Of a stretch of DNA of 64,000 nt, positions 1-9,433 are shown in pieces. Made by a program: the position numbers and the translations under genes. The notes under the pieces are model-generated. The model was not told the DNA's origin. It saw only the letters and a program-made list of their open reading frames with translations, and made no database searches. The stretch comes from Mariprofundus sp. UBA1536. GTDB taxonomy: Bacteria > Pseudomonadota > Zetaproteobacteria > Mariprofundales > Mariprofundaceae. The stretch lies in assembly GCA_002323245.1 (NCBI GenBank), contig DCPU01000016.1, positions 65,876 through 129,875 on the forward strand, in the 5' to 3' direction. Within the stretch, counting starts at the first letter, position 1. Every line of letters begins with the position of its first letter.

Positions 1-3000
1 TTCCACAGGTTCCACAGGTTCCACGGTTTGAGCTGGTGCGTTTGCTTCCGTGTCCACTTGAGGTTTTGCTGTGGTCTGAGGTGTGCATTCGGGTAATTCA
101 CCAAGCACACCCCTTCGGCATAGCAATAACCTTGCCGAATTTTCTATGGGCATGAATGTGTGCGTGGGCCGACCGCTCAAGAGCTGTAATCCAGTGCCGG
201 CAATATCGGTTTCAGAAGGAAACCAGCGCTCGATACTGTCCATCCAAGCGGGCCGTTCGTAGACTGACGGGATAAGCGCCACCGGCGACCAGCCGCGACG
301 CACGCTGGCTAAATAGAAGTCATCCCAAGCTAAGTGACGGTCTTCTGCTAGCAATTCCTTTGGCTCAATATCTTCCACAATCATGGCGTCACTGAGCAAT
401 AAATTGACGAATTCAAAACATTTGCGTTCCTGGGCATAAAGCAAGGGCTCGCGCTCGCGCAAAACTTCAGATAACAAACGTTTAGCGATGTAGGTATCGT
501 GGAAAGCATCAGGTGAGCCGCAATCGATATTCAGCAATGGATAATCAAGGGTGGCGCTGTTGAAGGTGCCAATATCGCTTAAATCACGCGGCAAGAGCAT
601 CAATTTGGGCGGGGTCCACCATTTCATGCCAGCTTTTTTCTCAGATAAGAAGCGGGCTGTGCGATGGAACCACAATTCGAGCAGGGAATCTTCGTTGCCA
701 TCGCTGGTTTCTTCAGGATAAAGGATGATGGCTTTGCAGCCGCGCAGCAGTGGCGTCAAATCATTGACAGAGATGCCGTCCCAAGCGTGCACGTCCACAG
801 AAAATTGACAGCTTCCTTCATGCTCGGCCATGGCTTCATAAAGCGCTTGGGTGGCAGCCTCACGTTTGTTATCGCTGCCAGGCATCAATACATGTAGCCC
901 CAATTTGTGATGTTTTTTCGACATTTCCAAAAGCATGGCGGGCAAACCAGCGTGCCAGCCAAGGAAAATCATATTAAAATCCCATGTGTCTGGCCAAGTG
1001 AAGGGGAGCAAGGGGTCGTGGTCTAACAACGCGTTTTTGGTGTTTAGGGTAGTGTCAGCCCAGCGTTGTGGGCTAGCGCCCAGACCAAGTAAATCAGAGA
1101 CTTTGAGCGGGCAGCACAGATGCGTTAAATCCCCCACCAAAGGATAGCGACCATCTGCAGTGCGCAGGGCCATAATGTTGATGCCTTGGCGATAATACGC
1201 CTGCAACCAGCGCTCCAATAACATCTCATATTGCGCAGTATGAAGCATGGTGCCTTCCGCAGAAGGGCGAAGTTCTGCATCCAAGGTTACTGCATGCAAG
1301 CCATTTTCCTGGCCTACGGTGTCAAGAAAATGGATGCCCAATTCGGCCATATATGGGCTGTGATGCATTTGATACAACATCCGCGCCGAAAGTTCGGCTG
1401 ATGATACAAACTCGCTGCCCATTTCATGAAAATAAATGTCGCGAATATGTTTGTCGGGGGTGTCGTCGCTGATGATGAGGGGTTTGGCGGTGGGGTGCTG
1501 CTGCGCAAACTCGCGCAGGATGGAATGTTCTTCGCTGATCAAATCATGATTGGCTGAAGATGTAAAAATAATGGTTTGGCTAATGCCGGATAAACGGAAT
1601 TGGCGAAGCACCCGGCGCGCCCCAAGTTTAGCAATACGTAAGCTGGCCCAGCGCCCAACAGAGACCGAATGCATGGTGCCAAAAAATATCCACGCCGAAG
1701 GAAAGGCACGACGCATTCTGGCGCTGATGCGATCAAAGCTGCGCAAAATATTGACGGCATTTTCATTGTAACCACAAAACATCAATTGCACGCGTGCAGA
1801 GAGCGGGCTGTTGCTTAGCTCTTTCATCAGTAAGCCCATGACATTTGAACCAAGGCCAACCACCAATGCGAAAAAGAATACGCCTGAAAGCACAATACCC
1901 GCTGTGGGGATGAGAAACCAAGGGCCAAAAGCATCTTTGGGCGCAGCGCCCGGATCAAGCAAGACCATGAACACATACAGTAGAATCTGAAAGGGTGAGG
2001 TGTCGTGCTCGGTGATTTTGCCATCGCCATTTAAATCCATCACGGGATAGAAATAGACAATCATAAAGGTAGTGATGATTTGTAATAAAAAGAAACCACC
2101 AGCCAACATGCTGGTTTCTTGGCGCAATTCTGGATTGCTGGCGACTTTACCAACTGCACTAAACGCTGTGCCCAAGGGATTAAGCATGATGAGATAGCGG
2201 AACATACGCAGCAGCAGGGTTTCAGGCGCTAAGCCCAATACACCAGCGATAGAAAGGGTGGCCAAGGCATCCACAAGAATAAAGCCGGTTTCAGCATTCC
2301 TGCGTTTCCCTTCAGGCAATACCTGATAAATCGCATAAGCGCGGTATGCCAACTCCAGGCTTAAAAATGCAAAGGCTGCCATACGCACTTCAGGCACCCA
2401 TAAGGCGATCAAACCAATGACCAGCGTGACGACGGGAATGATTTGCGAATAGACGATGGTTTCGTTGGAAAACATGCGGAATATGCGCAAGGTTCTGAGC
2501 ATGGATAAGCCGCGCAGGATACGCAGCATCCTTAGTAACATGCCCGATTCAACATCGGATACATGCAATACAATGGCCAATAACAAACTTAATGTGGCAA
2601 TCAAATCAATAGCGATAAAGATGACTTCGACTTTGTTTTTCCAGCCCAGTTTGTGTTGCTGCCAAACACGCAGACCGATTTCGACCATGAATATGAAAGT
2701 GAGCGGAATAACAATCAGCCAGTTTTCAACGAAGAAAACGGTAAGTAAGGCCGCAATGATCATGCCTGCGTAGCGGGGGTGATTAAAAACGCGGTCAAGA
2801 ATACCTAAGAAATCTTGGGCAAGCCTTGAATCGCTTTCCGGCTTTTTGGCTTTTTGGCTGTCGCTATTGTCTGTCTTGTCAGCAACGCTAGCAGCGACTT
2901 CTTCTTGTTTTGGTGCTTCGGTCACCACCACATCTGTAGGGTTTTCATCCTTGGTTGATGCGTTCGTGGTGTCATTCTTAGCACGGTCTTCTACTGGCAC

Positions 3001-3036
3001 GTCCTTGATAACCATAGTGGGCTGCTTGGGTGTCAT
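1..3036 (-). CDS. CASTOR/POLLUX-like ion channel, 3' end outside window
   Basis: The reading frame is open from an ATG at 3036 to the window edge (1012 codons, no stop), so the C-terminus is missing. After an acidic, hydrophilic N-terminus of about 80 residues come several membrane segments. One is an S4-like helix (about residues 166-188) with arginines every third position, as in voltage sensors. Residues 334-345 form an EF-hand-like loop (DLNGDGKITEHD) just before the presumed pore segment, which contains LLDPGAAPK, and a last membrane helix. The large soluble part has two Rossmann/RCK-like starts, CGYNENAVNIL (about 417) and FLGWHAGLPAML (about 687), as in the plant CASTOR/POLLUX and bacterial SIO-type channels. 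The coding end at the window edge is a short PVE repeat. It lies 20 bases after the chemoreceptor gene and may be co-transcribed with it. The family call is from memory of motifs; the ion is unknown. Confidence 0.72.
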   Translation of the reverse strand, partial: MTPKQPTMVIKDVPVEDRAKNDTTNASTKDENPTDVVVTEAPKQEEVAASVADKTDNSDSQKAKKPESDSRLAQDFLGILDRVFNHPRYAGMIIAALLTVFFVENWLIVIPLTFIFMVEIGLRVWQQHKLGWKNKVEVIFIAIDLIATLSLLLAIVLHVSDVESGMLLRMLRILRGLSMLRTLRIFRMFSNETIVYSQIIPVVTLVIGLIALWVPEVRMAAFAFLSLELAYRAYAIYQVLPEGKRRNAETGFILVDALATLSIAGVLGLAPETLLLRMFRYLIMLNPLGTAFSAVGKVASNPELRQETSMLAGGFFLLQIITTFMIVYFYPVMDLNGDGKITEHDTSPFQILLYVFMVLLDPGAAPKDAFGPWFLIPTAGIVLSGVFFFALVVGLGSNVMGLLMKELSNSPLSARVQLMFCGYNENAVNILRSFDRISARMRRAFPSAWIFFGTMHSVSVGRWASLRIAKLGARRVLRQFRLSGISQTIIFTSSANHDLISEEHSILREFAQQHPTAKPLIISDDTPDKHIRDIYFHEMGSEFVSSAELSARMLYQMHHSPYMAELGIHFLDTVGQENGLHAVTLDAELRPSAEGTMLHTAQYEMLLERWLQAYYRQGINIMALRTADGRYPLVGDLTHLCCPLKVSDLLGLGASPQRWADTTLNTKNALLDHDPLLPFTWPDTWDFNMIFLGWHAGLPAMLLEMSKKHHKLGLHVLMPGSDNKREAATQALYEAMAEHEGSCQFSVDVHAWDGISVNDLTPLLRGCKAIILYPEETSDGNEDSLLELWFHRTARFLSEKKAGMKWWTPPKLMLLPRDLSDIGTFNSATLDYPLLNIDCGSPDAFHDTYIAKRLLSEVLREREPLLYAQERKCFEFVNLLLSDAMIVEDIEPKELLAEDRHLAWDDFYLASVRRGWSPVALIPSVYERPAWMDSIERWFPSETDIAGTGLQLLSGRPTHTFMPIENSARLLLCRRGVLGELPECTPQTTAKPQVDTEANAPAQTVEPVEPVE

Positions 3037-3056
3037 GGCATTTGCCGCGACAGCCC

Positions 3057-4916
3057 TTAACGCTTCCCCGATTTTTTATCATCAGCGATATTCGTCAGGA
3101 ATTGGTTTACCTCACTGGATAAGCGCGATGAGAGTGTTTGAAGCTTCTCAGAAGACTCGCGCATGCCAGATGCAGAGCGTCCAGTTTCATCAGCAGCAAC
3201 GGCTACCTCACCAATATGAGATGTCACTTCCTGCACGCTGTGATTTGCATGCTGAATGCTTGAAGAAATCTCGCGGGCGGCCATGGATTGTTCATCGGCG
3301 CTGGCGCTGATATTCAAATTAATATCATTGATATGGGCAATGGTTTTAGCAACTTCACTAATCGTGCGAGAAGCTTGTTGGCTTTCATTTTGAATCTCGC
3401 GAATTTGTGCGGCAATTCTATCTGTGGACTTGGCCGTTTCAGTGGCCAAATCTTTCACTTCATCAGCCACCACAGCAAAGCCGCGACCCGCTTCACCTGC
3501 CCTTGCTGCTTCAATACTGGCATTGAGCGCCAGCAGGTTGGTTTGCTCAGCAATGTCACTAATCACCTGTACCACCGAACCAATTTCATGGGCTACAGCA
3601 TTTAAGCGGTCTACAGTTGCTGTTGTGGTCTGCGCTTGATGCACAGCTTCGGTGGTAACGGCAGTAGCTTCTTGTGCTTGGCGCGTTACCTCTGCAATTG
3701 AAGCTGTCATTTGTTCAGTGGCGGCGGCGACAGTGTTTACATTATCCGAAGCTTGCTGCGCCCCCGATACTACATTGGCAGCTTGCACGGAGGATTCTTC
3801 TGCCATGGCTGCAAGCGTATGTGAAGCTTGGTCGGTTGATTGTGCCAATAGTTCCAATTGTTTTGAAACTTCACCAATAATTGATTCAAAAGCTTCGACA
3901 TGGCGACGATCTTGGATGGCTTTACGTTGGGCCGCGGCAATCTCATCAAAACTTTGATTGAGTAGTTTACTTACCCTTGCCATATCCACAGGCAGGCCGC
4001 GCGGATCAATGCGGCGATCCAAATCACCAGCTTGCATGGCTTGTACCATACTCAATGCTTCGCGAGTAAAGTTTTCAACATAATCAGCTAGGTCATTAAA
4101 CGCATGCGACATTTGCGCCAAATCATCATCACCATGGATATGCAAAATGCGCGTTTCCATGCTTTCGTCGCGCCAAATATGCACATTATGCACCACCGCA
4201 CCAATGCGCTGCGCGAGCACCCTGCGCATAAAAAATTGAGACAACCAAACAAAAGCGATAAGCAACAAAGAAGCAATAATCAAGCCGTTAGAAGCACTGG
4301 ATAAAAGGCTCATCTCAGCTTCTTTTAACTCATCGATGCGGGCATGAATGGCTAAGGTTGTGCCGTCTAGCTTTTCATCAACAAGCTCGCCCACTTTATC
4401 AAAGCGAGGCATCAACTCCTTCGCCTGCGCTTTTTTGCCAGCAAATTGGGCCTCCGCCATGGCAATGCCAATGTCGGTGAGCTCTTCAACCAGAGGCTTG
4501 ACTGAAACAACAGCGTCGCGCCAAGGGCCGCGAATCGCATCATCGCCAGCCAAATGTTTGAGAAATTCTTTGCTTCGTAAATCAAAATCTGCACCAGTGA
4601 GTGTGATTGCGCGAACCGTTTCTTTATCACCAGTCATGGCATAGGCGCCGACCAGCACTTTAATTTCCATCACATCAACACGCATCTCGGAAGCAGCATC
4701 CAAACCGGGCATGTATTCCACCATGATTTTTCTGCCCTGAATGTTAATGTCATCTGTAACCGTTTCGCCAACGAAGGTTATCGTAGCTGTGATTGCTATC
4801 ATCAATACAAGCGAGGTGTTGAAAATCTGACCTATCGTCATGCGATTGAGGAATGCTGTGATGCGGCCTTTCAAACTTGCATCTTTTTTAAACCGTGAGA
4901 TTTCTTGGTTGCTCAT
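3057..4916 (-). CDS. Methyl-accepting chemotaxis protein
   Basis: Inner-membrane chemoreceptor of about 619 residues. It has a membrane helix near residues 31-50, a four-helix-type sensor segment of about 155 residues, a second membrane helix near 209-229, a HAMP domain, and a long coiled-coil signalling domain. The hairpin tip holds the conserved EQTNLLALNASIEAARAGE followed by GRGFAVVADEV. It should relay signals to CheA/CheW. I prefer the ATG at 4916 because GGAG sits six bases upstream. An in-frame ATG at 4928 would add four residues and overlap that site. It directly follows the PAS gene at 4932-5342, so the pair probably works as a split aerotaxis-type receptor. The C-terminus shows no obvious CheR-tethering pentapeptide. 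Confidence 0.93.
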   Translation of the reverse strand: MSNQEISRFKKDASLKGRITAFLNRMTIGQIFNTSLVLMIAITATITFVGETVTDDINIQGRKIMVEYMPGLDAASEMRVDVMEIKVLVGAYAMTGDKETVRAITLTGADFDLRSKEFLKHLAGDDAIRGPWRDAVVSVKPLVEELTDIGIAMAEAQFAGKKAQAKELMPRFDKVGELVDEKLDGTTLAIHARIDELKEAEMSLLSSASNGLIIASLLLIAFVWLSQFFMRRVLAQRIGAVVHNVHIWRDESMETRILHIHGDDDLAQMSHAFNDLADYVENFTREALSMVQAMQAGDLDRRIDPRGLPVDMARVSKLLNQSFDEIAAAQRKAIQDRRHVEAFESIIGEVSKQLELLAQSTDQASHTLAAMAEESSVQAANVVSGAQQASDNVNTVAAATEQMTASIAEVTRQAQEATAVTTEAVHQAQTTTATVDRLNAVAHEIGSVVQVISDIAEQTNLLALNASIEAARAGEAGRGFAVVADEVKDLATETAKSTDRIAAQIREIQNESQQASRTISEVAKTIAHINDINLNISASADEQSMAAREISSSIQHANHSVQEVTSHIGEVAVAADETGRSASGMRESSEKLQTLSSRLSSEVNQFLTNIADDKKSGKR

Positions 4917-4931
4917 ATTTATCTCCATTTC

Positions 4932-5342
4932 TTACACGGCCATAGTTGCATAAAGGCGTTTTGCATCTTCAATTTGTTGTGCGCTGGGTTTACGGCGAAT
5001 CGACATATAACCCACGGTTTGGTTGCTGGCATTCACAGAAGGGGTGACTGGAGCGTCTACCCAGTAAAATCCACCATCTTTGCAGCGGTTTTTGACGATA
5101 CCGTGCCATTCACGGCCGTTTTGCACGGTGTCCCATAAATCCTGGAAAGCGGCTTCTGGCATATCTGGATGCCGGACAATATTGTGCGGTTGGCCGAGCA
5201 ACTCTTCTTCAGTGAAGCCCGAAATGTTAATAAATGCCTTATTACAATAAAGGATGCGGCCTTTGGTATCGGTTTTTGAAACTAAGAATTCACGCTCATC
5301 AAAAGTGCGTTCAAGATCGATGACGGGTACATTATTGCGCAT
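4932..5342 (-). CDS. Aer-type PAS domain protein, stand-alone
   Basis: This 136-residue protein is almost entirely one PAS domain of the aerotaxis receptor Aer type. The diagnostic run GQPHNIVRHPDMPEAAF is followed by DLW and by GIVKNRCKDGGFYWVDA. In Aer this domain binds FAD and senses redox state. Here the protein ends about 25 residues after the domain and carries no HAMP or signalling region. The chemoreceptor gene begins 15 bases downstream. An AGGAG ribosome site precedes the ATG at 5342. It probably acts in the cytoplasm as a separate sensory partner of that receptor. FAD binding is inferred from the family, not visible. Confidence 0.87.
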   Translation of the reverse strand: MRNNVPVIDLERTFDEREFLVSKTDTKGRILYCNKAFINISGFTEEELLGQPHNIVRHPDMPEAAFQDLWDTVQNGREWHGIVKNRCKDGGFYWVDAPVTPSVNASNQTVGYMSIRRKPSAQQIEDAKRLYATMAV

Positions 5343-5535
5343 GTGCTTCTCCTACAGATGAAAACAGGCTGATTATCGCTCGCTGTAGCGGTGTCTGTTG
5401 GATTAGCAAAAGCAGTGCCAATGTGATGTCTGGCGTTGTTAGTCAGCGCAGTTGTGTTTAAAAGGGTGCTGGATTCATTTTAAAAAAACACACAGTGTGC
5501 GCCGCCAAAATATTAAACAACTGAAGAGAGCAATA

Positions 5536-5811
5536 ATGACCCCAGATGATTTAACGATTGATTATGAAGAAAATGGCATTTTGACGACCAAACAAACCGA
5601 TAAGGTGATTTTGAGCAAAGGCGCCTGGGTCACAATTTTGTTTCGTTACCAAACTTGGGTCGCTGCTGATGATGCTTATAGTGAAGATAAATACACCATT
5701 CGCCGCTATCAAAAGCGCAATGGCGAATACACAGCGCGCTCAAAATTTAATATTACCAATGCCAAACAAGCGAAATTGATTGTCGATTCGCTTAATGGCT
5801 GGATGCAATAA
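5536..5811 (+). CDS. Conserved hypothetical protein, 91 aa
   Basis: A small soluble protein beginning MTPDDLTIDYEENG, with the segments VILSKGAWVTILFRYQ and KYTIRRYQKRNGEY, and ending NGWMQ. I know this pattern (lysine, SKGAW, a YxxRRYQKxxGxY stretch) only as a widespread uncharacterised small protein. No signal peptide, membrane helix or cysteine motif is visible. I chose the ATG at 5536 because AAGAGAG lies just upstream. A longer reading from 5452 would add a basic, unconserved-looking leader. It sits alone between the divergent PAS gene and sppA. Its stop region contains a short imperfect duplication (GGATGCAATAAG / GGATGCAGTAAG). Confidence 0.7.
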   Translation: MTPDDLTIDYEENGILTTKQTDKVILSKGAWVTILFRYQTWVAADDAYSEDKYTIRRYQKRNGEYTARSKFNITNAKQAKLIVDSLNGWMQ

Positions 5812-5872
5812 GGTTGGATGCAGTAAGTAAGACTATAAAAATCGGCTTTACTGGCAGCAGGAGTAAGTAGAT

Positions 5873-7687
5873 ATGAGAGTTTTCTTTTCGAAACTGATGC
5901 GCGGCATTGAGAGCACCCGGACGGTAGTGCTCAATCTTGTCTTCTTGCTGGTACTGACCTTTATCCTTGTGTCGCTGCTCAATGCCAGGCCATCCTTGCC
6001 TGACAAGGTGATTTTGCAGTTGGATTTAAATGGTGTGGTTGTTGAGCAAGTGAATCGCCCAGATTTTGGCTTGTCGTCGCTCACTTCGCCTGAGCCCAAT
6101 CAAGTGTTGGTCGGTGACGTGGTTGCTGCGCTCAAACGCGCCGCTAAGGATGAGCGGGTACTGGGTGTGCGCCTTGATTTACAAGAGCTTAGCCAGGCTT
6201 CTCTGCCGCATTTGGAAGAAATCCGTACAGCTATTAACACCTTCAAAGCCAGCGGTAAACCTGTGATGGCTTATGCCGAACATTGGACGCAGCCACAATA
6301 TTATTTGGCCGCTTCGGCCAATCAGGTGTTTTTGCATCCTATGGGTCATATCGCTTTGCACGGTTTTGGTGTGTATCGTAATTATATTGCCGATGCGTTG
6401 GCCAAGCTGGATGTGGATGTGCATGTATTTCGCGCAGGTAAATACAAATCAGCGGCTGCACCGTTGATTCAGAATGAAATGTCGGCGGCTGAAAAAGAAG
6501 CGGATGCCGGCTGGCTCAACACCATGTGGGATGTGTACAAACAAGGCTTGTTTGAAATGCGCGGTTTGGATGCGGCGCGTTTACAGGAAGTGTTGGACCA
6601 TCCTGCCAAGTATATGCGCGAATACGGTGCTGATTTGGGTAAACTTTTTGTGGCTGAGCATTGGATTGATGGTCTGATGTATGCTGAGCAAGCCGATGCG
6701 CACTTGTTGCAAACAGCAGGTGAAGGTGAGCTGGTCGCGTATAAAGATTATCTGCGTGCATCCGGGCAAAGCTTTATGCCAGCGGGGCCGGGCAGCGCAG
6801 ATAATTGGGTGGGCGTGATTATGGGTAGCGGCCAGATTTTGGGCGGTGAGCAACCCTCAGGCACCATTGGCAGCGATACCATGCTGGAGCAATTACGTAT
6901 TGCATTGGACGATGAGCGCGTGAAGGCGGTCGTGCTTCGCCTTAATACCCCAGGCGGTAGTGCGCTGGCTTCAGAAACGATTCGTCATGCTGTGGAAGTG
7001 TTACGCCAGGCTGGTAAGCCCGTGGTGGTATCCATGGGTAATATGGCAGCATCAGGCGGCTATTGGATCGCATCATCAGCCAATGAAATTTGGGCATCGC
7101 CTGCCACCCTTACCGGCTCGATTGGTGTGTTTGGCATTGTGCCTAATGTAAACCGCAGCTTAAAAAAACTGGGCGTAAATACCGATGGTGTGGGCACCAC
7201 CAAAATCGCTGGCTCTATGCGCCTGGATATGCCGCTGAGCAAGGAAATGGGCGATGCTGTGCAAATGAGTGTGAATCAGATTTATCAGCAATTTATCCAG
7301 CATGTAGCGGATGGCAGGAATTTGCCGATTGAAACTGTGCAAGCGCTGGCACAAGGCAGGGTATGGAGCGGGCGTGATGCTTTGGCCAATGGGTTAGTGG
7401 ACAAGCTTGGCGGCGTACACGATGCCATTGATGCGGCGGCGGCTTTGGCGAATTTGAAAGATTTTGAGCCTGTGCAAATCGATCCGCCAAAAAATGCTTT
7501 GGATGTGTTGGTTGATAATTTGTTGAGCGAGACTTCTGCGATGTTTGGGGTATCTGCAAATGAACATTCGATATTTGCCGGGTTGCTACAAACCCTACAA
7601 AACCAAATGGCCATGAGCGCACAAATGTTGCAGATGAATGATCCACGTGGTGTGTATGCGCTTAGTGAAATGGGTTTGGCGGAATAA
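5873..7687 (+). CDS. sppA: Signal peptide peptidase SppA, 67K type
   Basis: Membrane-anchored serine protease of family S49 that degrades cleaved signal peptides in the inner membrane. At 604 residues it has the long, two-domain form of E. coli protease IV. An N-terminal membrane helix lies at about residues 18-38. The N-terminal domain carries the general-base lysine in RAGKYKSAA (K190). The C-terminal domain carries the nucleophile in NMAASGGYWIA (S394). The spacing between the two is close to that in the E. coli enzyme. The GSIGVFG motif follows. A GGAG site lies 10 bases before the ATG. The gene stands alone; the next gene is convergent. Confidence 0.95.
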   Translation: MRVFFSKLMRGIESTRTVVLNLVFLLVLTFILVSLLNARPSLPDKVILQLDLNGVVVEQVNRPDFGLSSLTSPEPNQVLVGDVVAALKRAAKDERVLGVRLDLQELSQASLPHLEEIRTAINTFKASGKPVMAYAEHWTQPQYYLAASANQVFLHPMGHIALHGFGVYRNYIADALAKLDVDVHVFRAGKYKSAAAPLIQNEMSAAEKEADAGWLNTMWDVYKQGLFEMRGLDAARLQEVLDHPAKYMREYGADLGKLFVAEHWIDGLMYAEQADAHLLQTAGEGELVAYKDYLRASGQSFMPAGPGSADNWVGVIMGSGQILGGEQPSGTIGSDTMLEQLRIALDDERVKAVVLRLNTPGGSALASETIRHAVEVLRQAGKPVVVSMGNMAASGGYWIASSANEIWASPATLTGSIGVFGIVPNVNRSLKKLGVNTDGVGTTKIAGSMRLDMPLSKEMGDAVQMSVNQIYQQFIQHVADGRNLPIETVQALAQGRVWSGRDALANGLVDKLGGVHDAIDAAAALANLKDFEPVQIDPPKNALDVLVDNLLSETSAMFGVSANEHSIFAGLLQTLQNQMAMSAQMLQMNDPRGVYALSEMGLAE

Positions 7688-7693
7688 ACCCGA

Positions 7694-7996
7694 TTAGGGG
7701 GTATTATTTTTGTTGGCCAAACTTTGATCAGTGCGATACAAAAAGGCCAGCAGCTCAGCTACCAATTGATACGCTTCTTCAGGGATTTCTTGGCCCACGG
7801 GTACACGCGCCAAAAGATGGGCAAGTTGGGCATCATTATGAATATGCACATTGTTTTCCCGCGCCAGCTTGAGAATGGCTTTGGCAATTTCACCATAGCC
7901 CGCCGCCAACACCTTAGGCGCAGATTGGGCAGCTTGGTCATAGCGCAAGGCCACTGCCGCTTGCTTATCCTTTAAATGATTTATATTCGACTTCAT
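7694..7996 (-). CDS. FlhB C-terminal-like protein (EscU/YscU family)
   Basis: A 100-residue protein that corresponds to only the cytoplasmic tail of the flagellar/type III export switch protein FlhB. It shows AVALRYD, APKVLAAGYGEIA, ILKLARENNVHI and VPVGQEIPEEAYQLVAELLAF, ending near the usual LYR. The autocleavage motif NPTH is absent; the corresponding place reads HLKDKQ. The membrane domain is absent too. Free-standing homologues of this kind are known near flagellar genes and are thought to substitute for the FlhB tail. None of the neighbours here is flagellar. It is convergent with sppA, 6 bases from its stop. Confidence 0.85.
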   Translation of the reverse strand: MKSNINHLKDKQAAVALRYDQAAQSAPKVLAAGYGEIAKAILKLARENNVHIHNDAQLAHLLARVPVGQEIPEEAYQLVAELLAFLYRTDQSLANKNNTP

Positions 7997-8086
7997 CTTC
8001 TATTCATCGCCAGATTTTCACAGTGCTTAACCTCAAGATGAATTATCGCTACCCTGCACAACACATTGAAAACATAAGGACAGGAC

Positions 8087-9433
8087 ATGAAACTACGTTT
8101 TTTATTGATACCATTAGCTTTTTTAATGAGCAGCAACGCTTTTGCAGCAGCAGAATTACAGCGTGCCAGCTTTAAAAATGGCGTGCAGCTGATTGTGGAA
8201 GAAGATCATTCTGCACCTGTGGCGATGGTGCAAATTTGGCTAAAAGTGGGTGGTCGCGATGAGTTGCCTGGCAAAACGGGTCTGGCACATGTGTTTGAGC
8301 ATATGATGTTTAAGGGCTCGGATAAACTGGCTGCAGGCGAATATTCCAAAATCATTTCAGCGATGGGTGGCAGCGACAATGCTTTTACCTCCACCGATTA
8401 CACCGCTTATTTTGAAACTGTGCCTGCCAAAGAAGTGCAGAATGTTTTAAACATGGAGGCAGAGCGTTTTGCCAACTTAAAATTAGAAGCCAAAGATTTT
8501 GCCAGCGAAATTAAGGTGATAATGGAAGAGCGCCGTATGCGTACTGAAGATAATGCCAGCTCGCGTATGTTCGAGGAATTATCCGCAGCATCACTGCGTT
8601 TGCATCCTTATCGCAATCCTGTGATTGGCTGGATGCAAGATTTGGAAACGCTCACCATTGATGATGTGAAGGCTTTTTATAAGCAACATTATGTACCGGG
8701 GAAAGTGACGGTGGTTGTGGTCGGTGACGTTGATTTTAAAGAAGTAGAAAAAACGGTAGCGAAAAGTTTTGGCCGCATGAAGGCAAGGGCAGTTGAACCG
8801 CGCTTTAATCCTACAGAGCCTGAGCCCTTGGGCCCCAAACGTGTGGAAGTGCGTATTCCTGCCCAATTGCCTATGGTGGCGATGACCATACCTGTGCCGT
8901 CGTGGAAACCACATCAAAATGATGAACAAGCCGCGGCCATTGCTTTGGCGACTGAAATTTTGTCGGGTGGCAAATCGGCGGTGCTGAATCAGGTGTTGGT
9001 CAATGAAAAGCGCGTGGCCATGTCGGCGGGCGCAGGTTACGACCCTTTCACTATGGGGCTTGATGTTTGGTATGCCTATGGTGATACGGGCATTGGTCAA
9101 CCGGTAGCCGATTTTGAGCAGGCCTTTTGGGTGTTGATGAAAAAGATGGGTAGTGAGTTGCCTGATGAACGTTTGTTTGAAGCCGCCAAGCGCCGCTTTA
9201 TTGCTGGGGCTGTGTTTGCCCAAGATTCTTTGTATTTGCGCGCCAAACATATTGGCACGCTTGAAACTGTGGGCATAAGCGCTGATGAAAAAGACCGTTG
9301 GATTACGCTGATTCGCGGCGTGACACGCGAGCAAGTGCGCGATGCCATCAACACTTGGTTGGTGCCCAATCGCGCCACCACTGGGGTGTTGATTCCTACC
9401 GAAGCCAAACCAGCCAATGAGGTGAAATCATGA
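8087..9433 (+). CDS. M16 family zinc metallopeptidase, catalytic subunit
   Basis: Secreted or periplasmic pitrilysin-like peptidase, 448 residues. It has a cleavable signal peptide (hydrophobic residues 5-20, then SNAFA). The inverted zinc motif HVFEH occurs in GLAHVFEHMMFKG, followed about 75 residues later by the third zinc ligand region EIKVIMEERRMRTED. The usual C-terminal M16 half is present. It overlaps the next gene by four bases (ATGA), which codes for a paralogue without the zinc motif. The two probably form a heterodimer of active and inactive subunits, as described for bacterial M16B peptidases. AGGACAGGAC precedes the ATG. The substrate is unknown. Confidence 0.93.
   Translation: MKLRFLLIPLAFLMSSNAFAAAELQRASFKNGVQLIVEEDHSAPVAMVQIWLKVGGRDELPGKTGLAHVFEHMMFKGSDKLAAGEYSKIISAMGGSDNAFTSTDYTAYFETVPAKEVQNVLNMEAERFANLKLEAKDFASEIKVIMEERRMRTEDNASSRMFEELSAASLRLHPYRNPVIGWMQDLETLTIDDVKAFYKQHYVPGKVTVVVVGDVDFKEVEKTVAKSFGRMKARAVEPRFNPTEPEPLGPKRVEVRIPAQLPMVAMTIPVPSWKPHQNDEQAAAIALATEILSGGKSAVLNQVLVNEKRVAMSAGAGYDPFTMGLDVWYAYGDTGIGQPVADFEQAFWVLMKKMGSELPDERLFEAAKRRFIAGAVFAQDSLYLRAKHIGTLETVGISADEKDRWITLIRGVTREQVRDAINTWLVPNRATTGVLIPTEAKPANEVKS

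Noticed and set aside
8591..9334. Long antisense open frame of 247 codons opposite the M16 peptidase gene.
   Set aside because: It has the His/Arg-rich composition of a shadow frame, no ribosome site, and lies fully within a well-supported gene.
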